Assembly (NCBI RefSeq): GCF_003312425.1
Contig: NZ_QNUX01000005.1
Coordinates: forward strand, 62,001 to 126,000
Direction: 5' to 3'
DNA from: Flavobacterium psychrolimnae
GTDB taxonomy: Bacteria; Bacteroidota; Bacteroidia; Flavobacteriales; Flavobacteriaceae
DNA: 64,000 nucleotides
Shown here piece by piece: positions 25,704-35,278 of the stretch (its first letter is position 1; every line of letters begins with the position of its first letter). The translations under genes and the position numbers were made by a program. Under the pieces are notes generated by a model. That model saw nothing but the letters and a program-made list of their open reading frames with translations, ran no database searches and was not told the DNA's origin.

Positions 25704-26984
25704 ATGAAACTTTGGGAAAAAGGAATACCAACCGATAAGCAAATCGAACATTTCACCGTTGGAAACGACAGAGAATTGGATTTAGTTCTAGCGAAATATG
25801 ATGCATTAGGTTCTATTGCACATGCAAAAATGCTGGGACAAATCGGTCTTTTAACAGACTCCGAAACCGTTTCTTTGGTTTTGGCTTTGGAAGATATAAT
25901 AAAAGACGTTGAAAACGGTAATTTCGAAATCGAAGACAGCTTTGAAGATGTACATTCCAAAATCGAATATTTACTTACAGTAAAATTGGGAGACGCCGGA
26001 AAAAAAATTCACACCGCCCGTTCCCGTAACGACCAAGTTTTGGTAGATGTTAATTTATACTTGAAAGATGTCGTTAAAGAACTAAAAGAGCAAGTAAAAA
26101 GCCTTTTTGATTTGCTAATGGAATCAGCTGAAAAACACCAAAATGTTTTATTGCCAGGATACACGCACCTTCAAATTGCTATGCCTTCATCTTTTGGAAT
26201 GTGGTTTTCCGCTTACGCAGAAACTTTGATTGATGATATTACAATGTTGAATGCCGCTTTGAAAATTGTGGACCAAAACCCATTAGGTTCAGCCGCAGGT
26301 TACGGAAGTTCATTTCCTATCAACAGAACATTCACGACTCAGGAATTAGGTTTTAAAACATTAAAATTCAATTCGGTTGCCGCTCAAATGAGCCGTGGAA
26401 AATCCGAAAAAACAGTCGCTTTTGCTATGAGTAGCGTTGCTGCAACTTTGGCGAAATTCTCGATGGATGTTTGTTTGTATATGAGTCAAAATTTTGATTT
26501 CATCACTTTGCCTTCGCATCTTACAACAGGTTCGAGCATTATGCCCCATAAGAAAAACCCAGATGTTTTTGAGTTGATTCGTGGGAAATGCAACAAAATT
26601 CAAGCGTTACCTTATGAAATCACTTTAATCACCAACAACCTCCCAAGTGGTTACCACAGGGATTTACAATTATTGAAAGAAGGATTGTTTCCAGCAATTC
26701 AAAACCTGAAAGCCTGTTTGGACATCGCGATTTTTGCAATTAAAGATATTAAGGTAAAAGACAATATTCTTGCGGATCCAAAATACAACTATTTATTTAC
26801 GGTTGATACCTTAAACGAAATGGTAGTTGCTGGAATGCCTTTTAGAGATGCTTATAAAGCCGTTGCAGAACAATTAGAAAATGGTACTTTTCAATCTCCA
26901 AAAGAAACTAAACATACGCATGAAGGAAGCATCAACAATCTTTGTTTGGATGCCATAAAAAAGAAAATGCAAGATTCTTATTAA
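25704..26984 (+). CDS. argH: Argininosuccinate lyase
   Basis: Splits argininosuccinate into arginine and fumarate, the last step of arginine synthesis. 426 residues. Fumarase/aspartase-superfamily signature GSSIMPHKKNPD, plus HTARSRNDQV and TGSSIM, are visible. It ends the arginine cluster and has a terminator. Confidence 0.95.
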   Translation: MKLWEKGIPTDKQIEHFTVGNDRELDLVLAKYDALGSIAHAKMLGQIGLLTDSETVSLVLALEDIIKDVENGNFEIEDSFEDVHSKIEYLLTVKLGDAGKKIHTARSRNDQVLVDVNLYLKDVVKELKEQVKSLFDLLMESAEKHQNVLLPGYTHLQIAMPSSFGMWFSAYAETLIDDITMLNAALKIVDQNPLGSAAGYGSSFPINRTFTTQELGFKTLKFNSVAAQMSRGKSEKTVAFAMSSVAATLAKFSMDVCLYMSQNFDFITLPSHLTTGSSIMPHKKNPDVFELIRGKCNKIQALPYEITLITNNLPSGYHRDLQLLKEGLFPAIQNLKACLDIAIFAIKDIKVKDNILADPKYNYLFTVDTLNEMVVAGMPFRDAYKAVAEQLENGTFQSPKETKHTHEGSINNLCLDAIKKKMQDSY

Positions 26985-27010
26985 TTCAAAACCACAATAA
27001 TTGTTACAAA

Positions 27011-27045
27011 AAAAATCCATTCGCTTCAACGAATGGATTTTTTTT
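27011..27045 (+). terminator. argH terminator
   Basis: Inverted repeat AAAATCCATTCG / CGAATGGATTTT with loop CTTCAA and a long T-run. It is strong, and marks the end of the arginine block. The left A-run means it could also serve the minus-strand ytxJ gene. Confidence 0.9.
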
Positions 27046-27072
27046 ATATTTCAAACTTAAATCTTTTGGATA

Positions 27073-27462
27073 TTAAACCTTTTTGCCCAATTCTTCCGCA
27101 TCAATATCACTATGCGAAACATTGTAAATAGCTTTTCCTTCTTTAATTAAAATCAATTGTGGTGATTGATGAAACACTCCAAAACGAGTTGCAATTTCAT
27201 TAGAAATATCGCGATGCGCTATTAAATCTAAAAAATAAGGCGTAACTTTATCTGAGCTATTAAACTCATTTTCAAACTGTTTCAGCGCCATCCTACTGAC
27301 ACTGCATCGTGTACTGTGTTTGAAAATGGCTACCGGTTTTTCATTCGACGCAGCGATAATTTCATTTAGTTGCCCTAAATCGGTTAGTTCATTCCAGTTG
27401 ATTTTGTTTTCGTTTGAATCTTTTTCTTCTGAACTGTTGAACATATTTTTAAAAAAACTCAT
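27073..27462 (-). CDS. ytxJ: YtxJ family bacillithiol-system protein
   Basis: 129 residues, thioredoxin-like fold. The active-site-like motif HSTRCSVSRMA contains a single redox Cys, typical of the monothiol YtxJ family linked to bacillithiol metabolism. It suggests this organism makes bacillithiol. It is transcribed divergently from clpB over a 145-base region with an ACATGAT / ATCATG hairpin, so stress regulation shared with clpB is possible but not shown. Confidence 0.85.
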   Translation of the reverse strand: MSFFKNMFNSSEEKDSNENKINWNELTDLGQLNEIIAASNEKPVAIFKHSTRCSVSRMALKQFENEFNSSDKVTPYFLDLIAHRDISNEIATRFGVFHQSPQLILIKEGKAIYNVSHSDIDAEELGKKV

Positions 27463-27607
27463 AATTGTCTTGTTTTAAGACATTTTGACTTTAAAACATG
27501 ATAAAAATCATGAAATTTCTGTCAATTTGTCTGTATTATTGTATTGGAATATAAATTGAATATTGATTCGCAAAGTTAGTCAAATAACCACAAAACAATA
27601 TAACATC

Positions 27608-30211
27608 ATGAACATAAATAAATTCACTATCAAATCGCAGGAGGCCATACAGCTTTCACAACAATTGGCGCAAAGCCACGGGCAACAACAAATTGAAAAC
27701 GAACATATTTTCAAGGCCATTTTTGAAGTGGATGAAAATGTGGCACCTTTTATTTTGAAAAAACTCAATCTGAATGTTCCTCTTTTTCTTCAAATATTAG
27801 ACAGTACCATTCAGAGTTTTCCAAAAGTTTCCGGTGGCGAAATAATGCTTTCCAGAACTGCAAACACGACGCTTAATGAAGCCGAAATTATCGCTAAAAA
27901 AATGAATGACGAATTCGTTTCTGTAGAGCATTTAATTTTGGCAATTTTTGATTCTAAAACCAAAGCAGCCCAAATATTAAAAGATCAGGGCGTAACCGGA
28001 AAAGGATTGAAAGCCGCCATAGAAGAATTACGAAAAGGAGAAAGAGTAACTTCGGCATCTGCCGAAGAAACCTATAACTCATTAAATAAATATGCCAAAA
28101 ATCTCAACGAACTAGCAAGGTCTGGAAAACTGGATCCTGTTATTGGTCGCGACGAGGAAATTCGCAGAGTGTTGCAAATTTTAACCCGAAGAACTAAAAA
28201 TAACCCAATGCTCGTGGGAGAACCTGGAGTAGGAAAAACTGCTATTGCCGAAGGATTGGCGCACCGAATTGTAGACGGAGACGTTCCTGAAAACCTGAAA
28301 GATAAAATCGTGTATTCCCTTGATATGGGAGCATTAATTGCCGGTGCCAAATACAAAGGAGAATTTGAGGAACGATTAAAATCTGTGGTGAAAGAAGTTA
28401 CTTCTGCCGAAGGCGATATTGTTTTATTTATTGACGAAATTCACACGCTTGTGGGTGCCGGAGGTGGCGAAGGCGCAATGGATGCAGCAAATATCTTGAA
28501 ACCAGCGTTGGCTCGTGGAGAACTTCGCGCCATTGGAGCAACCACTTTGGACGAATATCAAAAATATTTTGAAAAAGACAAAGCACTCGAAAGACGTTTC
28601 CAGAAAATAATGGTCGAAGAACCGGATACCGAAAGTGCGATTTCGATTTTGCGTGGAATCAAAGAAAAATATGAAACGCATCATAAAGTCCAAATCAAAG
28701 ACGATGCTATTATTGCGGCTGTCGAATTATCGCAACGGTATATTACGAACCGCTTTCTTCCGGACAAAGCTATCGATTTGATGGATGAAGCCGCTTCTAA
28801 ACTGCGTATGGAAATCAATTCAAAACCAGAAGAATTAGATGTTTTGGATCGAAAAATCATGCAACTGGAAATTGAAATTGAAGCCATTAAACGTGAAAAA
28901 GACGAAAGCAAACTCAAAATTTTGGGAATGGATTTGGCTAATCTTAAAGAAGATCGTAACGAAATCTACGCCAAATGGAAATCAGAGAAAGATGTTGTCG
29001 ATAATATTCAAGCCGTTAAAACCGAAATTGAAGACTTTAAATACGAAGCAGAACGTGCCGAACGTGATGGTGATTATGGAAAAGTAGCCGAAATTCGTTA
29101 CGGTAAAATCAAAGAAGCACAAGAACGCTTGGATGTTTTGCTCAAAGAATTACAAGAAAATCAGTCCGGAACTTCGTTGATAAAAGAAGAAGTGACCCGC
29201 GAAGATATTGCCGAAGTTGTGGCCAAATGGACTGGAATTCCAGTGATGAAAATGCTTCAGGGCGAACGAGAAAAACTATTAAAACTGGAAGACGAACTGC
29301 ATCATAGAGTCGTAGGACAGGAAGAAGCGATTGAGGCAGTGAGTGACGCCGTACGCAGAAGCCGTGCCGGTTTACAGGATATGAAGAAACCAGTTGGAAC
29401 TTTCCTATTCCTCGGAACAACGGGAGTTGGAAAAACGGAATTGGCAAAAGCATTAGCCGAATATTTATTTGATGATGAAAATGCGATGACCCGTATTGAC
29501 ATGAGTGAATACCAAGAACGCCACAGCGTAAGCCGCTTGGTTGGTGCGCCTCCTGGATATGTAGGTTATGATGAAGGCGGACAATTGACCGAAGCCGTTC
29601 GAAGAAAACCCTATTCCGTAATCTTATTGGATGAGATTGAAAAAGCACATCCGGACACGTTCAACATCTTATTACAAGTCTTGGATGAAGGACGTCTGAC
29701 AGATAATAAAGGGCGTCTGGCTGATTTTAAAAACACGATTATCATCATGACCTCGAATATGGGAAGTCAAATTATTCAGGATAAATTTGAGAACCTAAAA
29801 GGAAGCGTGGAAGCCGCCACCGAAGCCGCAAAAGTGGAAGTTCTCGGATTATTGAAACAAACGGTGCGTCCGGAATTCATCAATCGTATTGACGAAATTG
29901 TGATGTTCACGCCATTAACAACTGAAAATATTGCTCAAATTGTAGGCTTACAACTAAAAAGCGTGACTAAAATGCTCGCGCTTCAAGGCATCACGATGGA
30001 CGCAACTCCGGAAGCTATTGCCTATTTATCTGAAAAAGGATATGATCCGCAATTTGGCGCCAGACCGGTGAAAAGAGTAATTCAAAGAGATGTTCTCAAT
30101 GAATTATCTAAGGAAATTCTATCCGGCAAAATAACAACAGACAGCATCGTTCTAATCGATGCCTTTGATGGAAAACTGGTTTTTAGAAATCAAACAGAAT
30201 TGGTTTCTTAA
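27608..30211 (+). CDS. clpB: ATP-dependent chaperone ClpB
   Basis: 867 residues from the ATG at 27608 (start [13 protein letters not shown]); the 15 codons upstream do not match the family. Disaggregase working with DnaK. Visible: the N-terminal Clp repeat domain, first AAA with Walker [14 protein letters not shown], the middle coiled coil (about 410-530), second AAA with Walker [14 protein letters not shown], the arginine-rich RRSRAGLQD just before it, and the D2-small domain. Length and layout are normal for ClpB. Terminator follows. Confidence 0.96.
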   Translation: MNINKFTIKSQEAIQLSQQLAQSHGQQQIENEHIFKAIFEVDENVAPFILKKLNLNVPLFLQILDSTIQSFPKVSGGEIMLSRTANTTLNEAEIIAKKMNDEFVSVEHLILAIFDSKTKAAQILKDQGVTGKGLKAAIEELRKGERVTSASAEETYNSLNKYAKNLNELARSGKLDPVIGRDEEIRRVLQILTRRTKNNPMLVGEPGVGKTAIAEGLAHRIVDGDVPENLKDKIVYSLDMGALIAGAKYKGEFEERLKSVVKEVTSAEGDIVLFIDEIHTLVGAGGGEGAMDAANILKPALARGELRAIGATTLDEYQKYFEKDKALERRFQKIMVEEPDTESAISILRGIKEKYETHHKVQIKDDAIIAAVELSQRYITNRFLPDKAIDLMDEAASKLRMEINSKPEELDVLDRKIMQLEIEIEAIKREKDESKLKILGMDLANLKEDRNEIYAKWKSEKDVVDNIQAVKTEIEDFKYEAERAERDGDYGKVAEIRYGKIKEAQERLDVLLKELQENQSGTSLIKEEVTREDIAEVVAKWTGIPVMKMLQGEREKLLKLEDELHHRVVGQEEAIEAVSDAVRRSRAGLQDMKKPVGTFLFLGTTGVGKTELAKALAEYLFDDENAMTRIDMSEYQERHSVSRLVGAPPGYVGYDEGGQLTEAVRRKPYSVILLDEIEKAHPDTFNILLQVLDEGRLTDNKGRLADFKNTIIIMTSNMGSQIIQDKFENLKGSVEAATEAAKVEVLGLLKQTVRPEFINRIDEIVMFTPLTTENIAQIVGLQLKSVTKMLALQGITMDATPEAIAYLSEKGYDPQFGARPVKRVIQRDVLNELSKEILSGKITTDSIVLIDAFDGKLVFRNQTELVS

Positions 30212-30228
30212 TCAAATATAATAAGATG

Positions 30229-30256
30229 AAAACCAGTCGAAAGGCTGGTTTTTTTA
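30229..30256 (+). terminator. clpB terminator
   Basis: Stem AAACCAG / CTGGTTT around TCGAAAGG, followed by a T-run. The core CAGTCGAAAGGCTG occurs again in the terminator at 31931-31960. Confidence 0.8.
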
Positions 30257-30343
30257 TGCCCAACTTTTTTTAGGAACAAACTGGATGATTTACTTACTAT
30301 TTTAAAATTAGCCCCAAAAACAAAGTAAAAATACGTTCCAATT

Positions 30344-30811
30344 TTAATTTACGACCTCAATTTCACAACTAGGAAAATGCAGAATTGGAAAATTACACGA
30401 ATTGGCTATAAAACAGAGTTCATTCGCTTTTTTGTGCAAGCTAATCGCTTCATCTATTTTTTCTTTGTTAGTAATACCAACTTTAGGATTGAGTTTAATG
30501 ACAGTAAAACGTCCGCTACCGTCCTCCAAAACCTCCAGAGTTGCCTCCGCTTCATCTGTATAGGAAACCACATCAATCCCATTTTGGCTGCAAACATATA
30601 AATACGACATCATGTGACAGGAAACCACACTACTTAATAAAAGATCTTCAGGATTGTACAAAGCGGGATCTCCTTTGAAAGCTTTGGCAGCCGAAACATG
30701 AAGAACAGCCTTGCCATCAACCGTTATGGTATGACTTTTAGTATATGTCACCACTTCCTTTTTAGAAAAAAGCCAATCTAATTTAGCTTTAAATACATGT
30801 TTGAAACCCAT
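30344..30811 (-). CDS. OsmC family peroxiredoxin-like protein
   Basis: 155 residues. An OsmC/Ohr-fold protein with the redox Cys in VVSCHMMSYLYVC, followed by a second conserved Cys. It could reduce organic hydroperoxides, but the family has many members of unclear function, and this one lacks the start of Ohr. Convergent with clpB. Confidence 0.85.
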   Translation of the reverse strand: MGFKHVFKAKLDWLFSKKEVVTYTKSHTITVDGKAVLHVSAAKAFKGDPALYNPEDLLLSSVVSCHMMSYLYVCSQNGIDVVSYTDEAEATLEVLEDGSGRFTVIKLNPKVGITNKEKIDEAISLHKKANELCFIANSCNFPILHFPSCEIEVVN

Positions 30812-31011
30812 AATTATTTTTATTTCAAAAGTAACTAAAAACAGTAGGACTTATGCAGAAAGGTTTTGGGTGAACCGTAACTAAAATTTTCTCCATTTTA
30901 TAAATAGAGTAAATAAAAAAAGTTTTAGATTCGCAGGAATAAACAAACAAAGCGCCAGAACAGATTTTCGTTCAAAAAAAATAATTTAGCGCAGTTACTA
31001 AAATAATCAAA

Positions 31012-31881
31012 ATGGCATCAGGTTTTTTCGCATTATTAGATGATATCGCAGCAATTATGGATGATGTTGCAGTAATGAGTAAAGTGGCAGCAAAGAAAAC
31101 GGCTGGTATTTTAGGTGATGATTTAGCTGTAAATGCAGAGAAAGCCTCTGGATTTATCTCCTCAAGAGAACTGCCTGTATTATGGGCAATTGCAAAAGGC
31201 TCCTTGCTCAATAAAGTAATCATTTTGCCTATCGCCTTTCTGTTGAGTAAATTTTTACCGTTGGCTGTTATCATAATCTTAGTACTTGGAGGACTTTATT
31301 TGGCATACGAAGGTGCCGAAAAAATATACGAATACTTCTTTCCGCACGAGCATGCAAAACACGAAATTTCGTTGGAACCGTTGACCGAAGAACAAATATT
31401 AGCCTTTGAAAAAGAAAAAATAAAATCAGCCATAGTAACTGATTTTATTTTATCCGTAGAAATCGTAATTATTGCATTGGGAACTGTAATTGGCAAACCC
31501 ATTTCATCACAAATAATGGTTGTTTCCATCATTGCACTTATAGCAACTGTGGGAGTTTACGGGATTGTAGCCCTAATTGTACGTATGGATGAAGCAGGTT
31601 TAAAACTGATTCAACTGAGTTCTAAGGAAGGAAGTTTTACAAAAAAAGTAGGTACTATTCTGGTACAAGCACTGCCAAAAGTCATCAAGAGTTTATCCTT
31701 TATAGGAACTATCGCTTTATTATTAGTGGCAGGCGGAATATTTGTACATGAAATTCCGTTCCTGCACGATATACTACCCCAAATACCGTCCATAGTAACT
31801 GAATTTTTATTAGGTCTTACATTTGGTGCTGTTGTTTTAGGAATTGTAAACTTGTTCAAAAAAATAATTGGCAAAAAATAA
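31012..31881 (+). CDS. DUF808 family membrane protein
   Basis: 289 residues. Starts MASGFFALLDDIAAIMDD, a hallmark of the DUF808/YedI family. Six or so hydrophobic segments follow, with a conserved loop at EGAEKIYEYFFPHEHAKHE. The function is unknown; the E. coli relative YedI is a predicted transport protein. It stands alone with a terminator after it. Confidence 0.88.
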   Translation: MASGFFALLDDIAAIMDDVAVMSKVAAKKTAGILGDDLAVNAEKASGFISSRELPVLWAIAKGSLLNKVIILPIAFLLSKFLPLAVIIILVLGGLYLAYEGAEKIYEYFFPHEHAKHEISLEPLTEEQILAFEKEKIKSAIVTDFILSVEIVIIALGTVIGKPISSQIMVVSIIALIATVGVYGIVALIVRMDEAGLKLIQLSSKEGSFTKKVGTILVQALPKVIKSLSFIGTIALLLVAGGIFVHEIPFLHDILPQIPSIVTEFLLGLTFGAVVLGIVNLFKKIIGKK

Positions 31882-31930
31882 TCTGTAAATTCAACGTACT
31901 TTAACGGCGGACATAGCATAAACACAAGGC

Positions 31931-31960
31931 AAACATCAGTCGAAAGGCTGGTGTTTTTTT
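31931..31960 (+). terminator. Terminator after the DUF808 gene
   Basis: Stem AACATCAG / CTGGTGTT (one G-U pair) around TCGAAAGG and a T-run. The core is the same as in the clpB terminator, about 1.7 kb upstream. Confidence 0.8.
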
Positions 31961-31999
31961 ATGGCTTTTTTTAGGAGCAGAAAATTTCTAAATTACCAA

Positions 32000-32069
32000 G
32001 ACGAGTTGTCCCGCTGTCTGCAGTATCCACGCCAAAAAGCGTGGGATACTTGCTCCCATCGGGGCTAAA
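32000..32069. repeat. Dispersed inverted-repeat element (cggggctaaa family)
   Basis: Begins GTTGTCCCGCTGTCTGCAG and ends CCCATCGGGGCTAAA, with a central hairpin GTATCCACGC / GCGTGGGATAC. Same family as 25581-25670. Confidence 0.7.
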
Positions 32070-32230
32070 TTACAACTTTTCGATTTCCTAAATTCTATAG
32101 AAAAAACAGAAATGACTACAACTAAACTAAGAAATATATACCCTTCATAATTGTAAAGGCATTCAATAAAGAATCCTTTTGATAATTTGTAAGAAAATTT
32201 TAGTATATTTGAGAAAACATAAATCGAAAC

Positions 32231-32276
32231 AAACCTTCGCCAATTTACCCATATTTGGGTGTAAATACGAAGGTTT
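32231..32276. repeat. Cassette-boundary palindrome R0
   Basis: Nine-bp arms AAACCTTCG / CGAAGGTTT enclose an inner TTTAC...GTAAA pair and CCA TATT TGG. It is an imperfect stem with extra unpaired bases, of the general shape of an attC-like recombination site. It is followed by TTTATAGCGC and lies about 50 bases before the first array gene. Confidence 0.6.
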
Positions 32277-32326
32277 ATAGCGCTTATACATTAGTTACCA
32301 GCAAGCTTAACAAATTACGGAGAAAT

Positions 32327-32932
32327 ATGATTGATTGGACAGAAGTTTTAAAAGTTGTTTTACCAATAATTGCAATTTGCATATCAGTAATTTCAACTAT
32401 TGTTGCTTGGAAAAATACCCAAAAACAAATTCGTGTTAATCGAATAGAGGAAATCATTTTAGTACTCCAAACATTAAACGGTATATATATTAATATGTTC
32501 TGGCTACTTAATGACTTAAAAAAATTAAACATTGAAAACACTTATGAATTGAGTGAATGGGAAACACGTGCTGAAAAACTCTTTGCTATGCTAAAAGAAA
32601 ACGTTTCAACCGATGGGTTTAAAAGACTTAGAGTTCTTTTAAATGCTTATCTCCCAAACAAAAAAGGAACGCCTATAAAAATCAAATTACTTGCAATTTC
32701 AGCGCTCTATTATGATTATTTTGTTGCCATAGAAAATAAAAATTTTACAATCATAACTAATAAATACGATTCAGAAAAAATACCAAAACCAAATGTTATG
32801 TCTAACTATCTAAACGCATTAGAAAATGACTTAATTAAAGAAATGAAACTTGGTTTCGAAGGATTGAATTTTAATTTACTAAAAAAATATAGGAGTGAAA
32901 AATTTCTAAAAGATTTAGGAATTCACGAATAA
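32327..32932 (+). CDS. Single-pass membrane protein of unknown function (cassette gene 1)
   Basis: 201 residues from the ATG at 32327; the longer frame starts with a TTG inside the upstream palindrome and is rejected. One membrane segment (about 8-26, VLKVVLPIIAICISVISTIV), then a charged, mostly helical cytoplasmic part of about 170 residues. No recognised domain. It is the first of several small genes separated by palindromic elements and has AT-rich, accessory-like composition. Function unknown. Confidence 0.75.
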   Translation: MIDWTEVLKVVLPIIAICISVISTIVAWKNTQKQIRVNRIEEIILVLQTLNGIYINMFWLLNDLKKLNIENTYELSEWETRAEKLFAMLKENVSTDGFKRLRVLLNAYLPNKKGTPIKIKLLAISALYYDYFVAIENKNFTIITNKYDSEKIPKPNVMSNYLNALENDLIKEMKLGFEGLNFNLLKKYRSEKFLKDLGIHE

Positions 32933-32935
32933 AGC

Positions 32936-33073
32936 CTGCTGGCAAAAGCCACTAAAACGGATTTGGGCAATTGGCTTAATGTAAAGATGGTTTTGCATCT
33001 GGGATGATTTGGCAAATCCGAAAATAGGGCTTAATTTAGTCCCAATCCCGCTGTAGTAGCGGGACTTTAGCAG
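32936..33073. repeat. Cassette-boundary element R1
   Basis: Begins with CTGCTGG three bases after the stop codon and ends with the inverse AGCAG. Within it CGGATTTG (32958-32965) pairs with CAAATCCG (33013-33020), and an inner AGATG / CATCT pair is seen. A further hairpin, TCCCGCT / AGCGGGA, lies at 33046-33064. The first 85 bases are nearly the same as R2. Confidence 0.7.
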
Positions 33074-33130
33074 TAAACTTACCACTTGAAAAATCCTGAA
33101 ATAGAGAAAATTTAATTCTTTAAATAAAAA

Positions 33131-33913
33131 ATGGAAATACCAAAAGCTCCAAGAATACTTTACAAATATCGAGATTTGAAAGATGATTTTTACAAAAAAA
33201 TAATACTTGAAAATGAATTATATTTAACATCAGTTGATAAATTTAATGATCCTTTTGATTCCACGTTTCCATTTCAGCACGATAAAAAAGAATTGACAGA
33301 AGAAAATGTTCTCAAAAAATTTGTAGAAATCAACAGTAAAAATCATCCAAATGTACCTATAACTCAATTCATCAACGAAGCCAAAGAAAGATTTGCCAAA
33401 GGAGAATTTACTTCTGATGATTTTTGGAGAAAAGACCACGAAAAAACAAAAAGACAAATAAACGAAATGTATGGAATTTGCTGTCTTACAACAAAAAAAG
33501 ATAATTTATTGATGTGGGCACATTATGCAAACTCACATTCCGGAATTTGTATTGGTTTTGACACTGAAACTCTCTATAAATCAGATAAGGTAATGATTTT
33601 AAAAGTTAATTATTCTGATAGTTTTCCAAAAATCCCATTATTCGAAAATGGAGTTGGAATGTTGAGTTTAACAACTACAAAATCTAAACATTGGGAATAT
33701 GAAGATGAATATAGATTATCTAAACATTTTGCACCTAAAACTTCAATAAAACTTAAAGATGATGCTATTAGGGAAATAATTTTCGGCTGTAATATTGACA
33801 ATCAAAGTCGTGAGGAAATAATTTCAATTGTAAAAATCAAATCTCTTAAAATAAAACTTTATGATTGTAAAATTGATGATAAAGAATTCAAATTAAACAT
33901 TGTAGAAATATAA
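33131..33913 (+). CDS. DUF2971 domain protein (cassette gene 2)
   Basis: 260 residues. The DUF2971 signature is visible: LYKYRDLKD, then VDKFNDPFDS, GICCLTTKKDNLLMWAHYAN and SGICIGFD. The domain's biochemical role is unknown; members are common in mobile and defence-rich regions. It is flanked by the two elements R1 and R2. Confidence 0.88.
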   Translation: MEIPKAPRILYKYRDLKDDFYKKIILENELYLTSVDKFNDPFDSTFPFQHDKKELTEENVLKKFVEINSKNHPNVPITQFINEAKERFAKGEFTSDDFWRKDHEKTKRQINEMYGICCLTTKKDNLLMWAHYANSHSGICIGFDTETLYKSDKVMILKVNYSDSFPKIPLFENGVGMLSLTTTKSKHWEYEDEYRLSKHFAPKTSIKLKDDAIREIIFGCNIDNQSREEIISIVKIKSLKIKLYDCKIDDKEFKLNIVEI

Positions 33914-33920
33914 AAGGCTA

Positions 33921-34024
33921 CTGCTAACAGCCACTACAACGGATTTTGGCAATTGGCTTAATGTAAAATTGGTTTTGTATTTGGAAGATTTGGCAAATCC
34001 GCTGTAATACCCGAACTTTAGCTA
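33921..34024. repeat. Cassette-boundary element R2
   Basis: Starts CTGCTAA seven bases after the stop codon and ends CTTTAGC, so GCTAA and TTAGC bound it. CGGATTTT (33940) pairs with CAAATCCG (33994-34001). Its first 81 bases match R1 (common core GGCAATTGGCTTAATGTAAA). The sequence between unrelated genes is thus conserved while the genes are not. Confidence 0.75.
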
Positions 34025-34080
34025 TCAATGTAAAACGATATTCAAACAAAATACAAACAAACAAAATATTGACAGGAAAA

Positions 34081-34632
34081 ATGACAACCGAAAACACTTT
34101 GACACTTTTAAACTCAATTCATAGCGACCTAAAAGTTGTGAAAGAATTAGTTTATGACAAATGTGGGTTTGACTTAACAAACTTGAAACAGAACAAAGAA
34201 AGTAAAGAGTACGGCGCATGCACTTTTGAACTTAACGGAAGAAAAATTCAACAACGAATTTCTAAAATTACACCTAAAAAAGCAGGTCAATTTGTAACGG
34301 TGTGGAAACGAAACAAAGACGGAATTACTGAACCTTTAGACAATTCAGACAATTTTGATTTTGTAATTATCACAGCAAGAAATAACGATAATTTCGGACA
34401 ATTTATTTTTCCTAAATCGGTGTTGGCTGACAAAGGAATAATAACACGAAACGGAAAAACTGGAAAACGTGGAATTAGAGTTTATCCAACTTGGGATTTT
34501 ACAATAAACGAACAAGCTAAAAAAACACAAACTTGGCAGACAAAATATTTTATGATAATTAAAAGTGACAGCGCTACTGACCTTGATTTAGCAAAGAAAT
34601 TATTAACACAAACTAAAATAATTAGCGAATAA
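34081..34632 (+). CDS. MepB family protein (cassette gene 3)
   Basis: 183 residues from the ATG at 34081 (the frame extends to a TTG at 34069, not preferred). MepB family, recognised from KKAGQFVTVWKRNKDG, FDFVIITAR, FGQFIFPKSVLADKGI and GKRGIRVYPTWD. The family is named after a gene near the MepA multidrug pump of Staphylococcus; its own function is unknown. It is flanked by R2 and R3. Confidence 0.88.
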   Translation: MTTENTLTLLNSIHSDLKVVKELVYDKCGFDLTNLKQNKESKEYGACTFELNGRKIQQRISKITPKKAGQFVTVWKRNKDGITEPLDNSDNFDFVIITARNNDNFGQFIFPKSVLADKGIITRNGKTGKRGIRVYPTWDFTINEQAKKTQTWQTKYFMIIKSDSATDLDLAKKLLTQTKIISE

Positions 34633-34642
34633 AAACAACGAA

Positions 34643-34787
34643 CTGCTAATATGGGTTTGACAAAAGTGAGGCTTTAGTACTAGGCTGAATATTTGTAATT
34701 TCTAAAACTCACCTTCGCTGAGCTCAAAAACGTTGGTTTCAATTATCCTGACGACTGCATAATTAACAACATGAAACAAAATAAACA
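34643..34787. repeat. Cassette-boundary element R3
   Basis: Starts CTGCTAATATGGGTTTG ten bases after the MepB stop. Inner complementary bits AAGTGAG / CTCACCTT are seen. It is a different subtype from R1/R2, but has the same position relative to the stop codon and the same CTGCTAA start. Confidence 0.55.
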
Positions 34788-35042
34788 ATGAAGAACAAAG
34801 ATTTTTCAGAATTCACTGACCAAGAATTATTAGATGAAACAAAAAAAATGAAATCATTTTCGATTACTAATGCCTTGATTATTGGATTTTTAGTAGGAAT
34901 AATATTTTACAGTATTGTTAAAAACAGTTGAGGATTTCTTACATTAATCCCTTTGTATTTTATCTACAAAATGATTAACGACCCTAAAAACAAAAGAAGT
35001 AAATACTTGGAAGAACTTTTGAAAGTAAGAGATTTGAAATAA
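34788..35042 (+). pseudogene. Small membrane protein gene broken by an in-frame TGA (cassette gene 4)
   Basis: An 84-codon frame from ATG 34788 to TAA 35040-35042 has one in-frame stop, TGA at 34929-34931 (codon 48). The first part reads MKNKDFSEFTDQELLDETKK, followed by a hydrophobic segment. After the stop the frame continues with GFLTLIPLYFIYKMINDP and ends KYLEELLKVRDLK. The two halves fit one small two-segment membrane protein, and TGA is one base from TGG (Trp), so a nonsense mutation is likely. A 47-residue truncated product is possible. Confidence 0.7.
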
Positions 35043-35174
35043 TAAATAATTAAAAGTTGAATACGTTTTGAATCGATTTTAGCCAGATTTTAAAAAAAAA
35101 GAGTGTTTTTTTTTTTAATTAGATACAGACTTAAATAAAAGTTGAACTCAAAACAAAATTGAATTACTTATCAA

Positions 35175-35262
35175 GGCAACCTATCCCAGCAAGAGCATCC
35201 CACTCGCAAACACTAAAAATTAAACAACAATTAATTATAATAACTACGAGCGGGACAATTGC
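35175..35262. repeat. Dispersed inverted-repeat element, reverse orientation
   Basis: Read on the minus strand it begins GCAATTGTCCCGCTCGTAG and ends GGGATGCTCTTGCTGGGATA, matching the cggggctaaa-family elements in the same polarity as the minus-strand gene beside it. Diverged copy. Confidence 0.5.
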
Positions 35263-35278
35263 ACTAAAACAGTAGCGA

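Noticed and set aside
29142-29648. A 168-codon antisense frame in clpB
   Set aside because: Shadow of the strongly coding clpB frame; no start signal and no recognisable family.
32255-32326. Upstream TTG start for the first cassette gene
   Set aside because: The TTG sits inside palindrome R0; the ATG at 32327 gives a better N-terminus ahead of the membrane segment.
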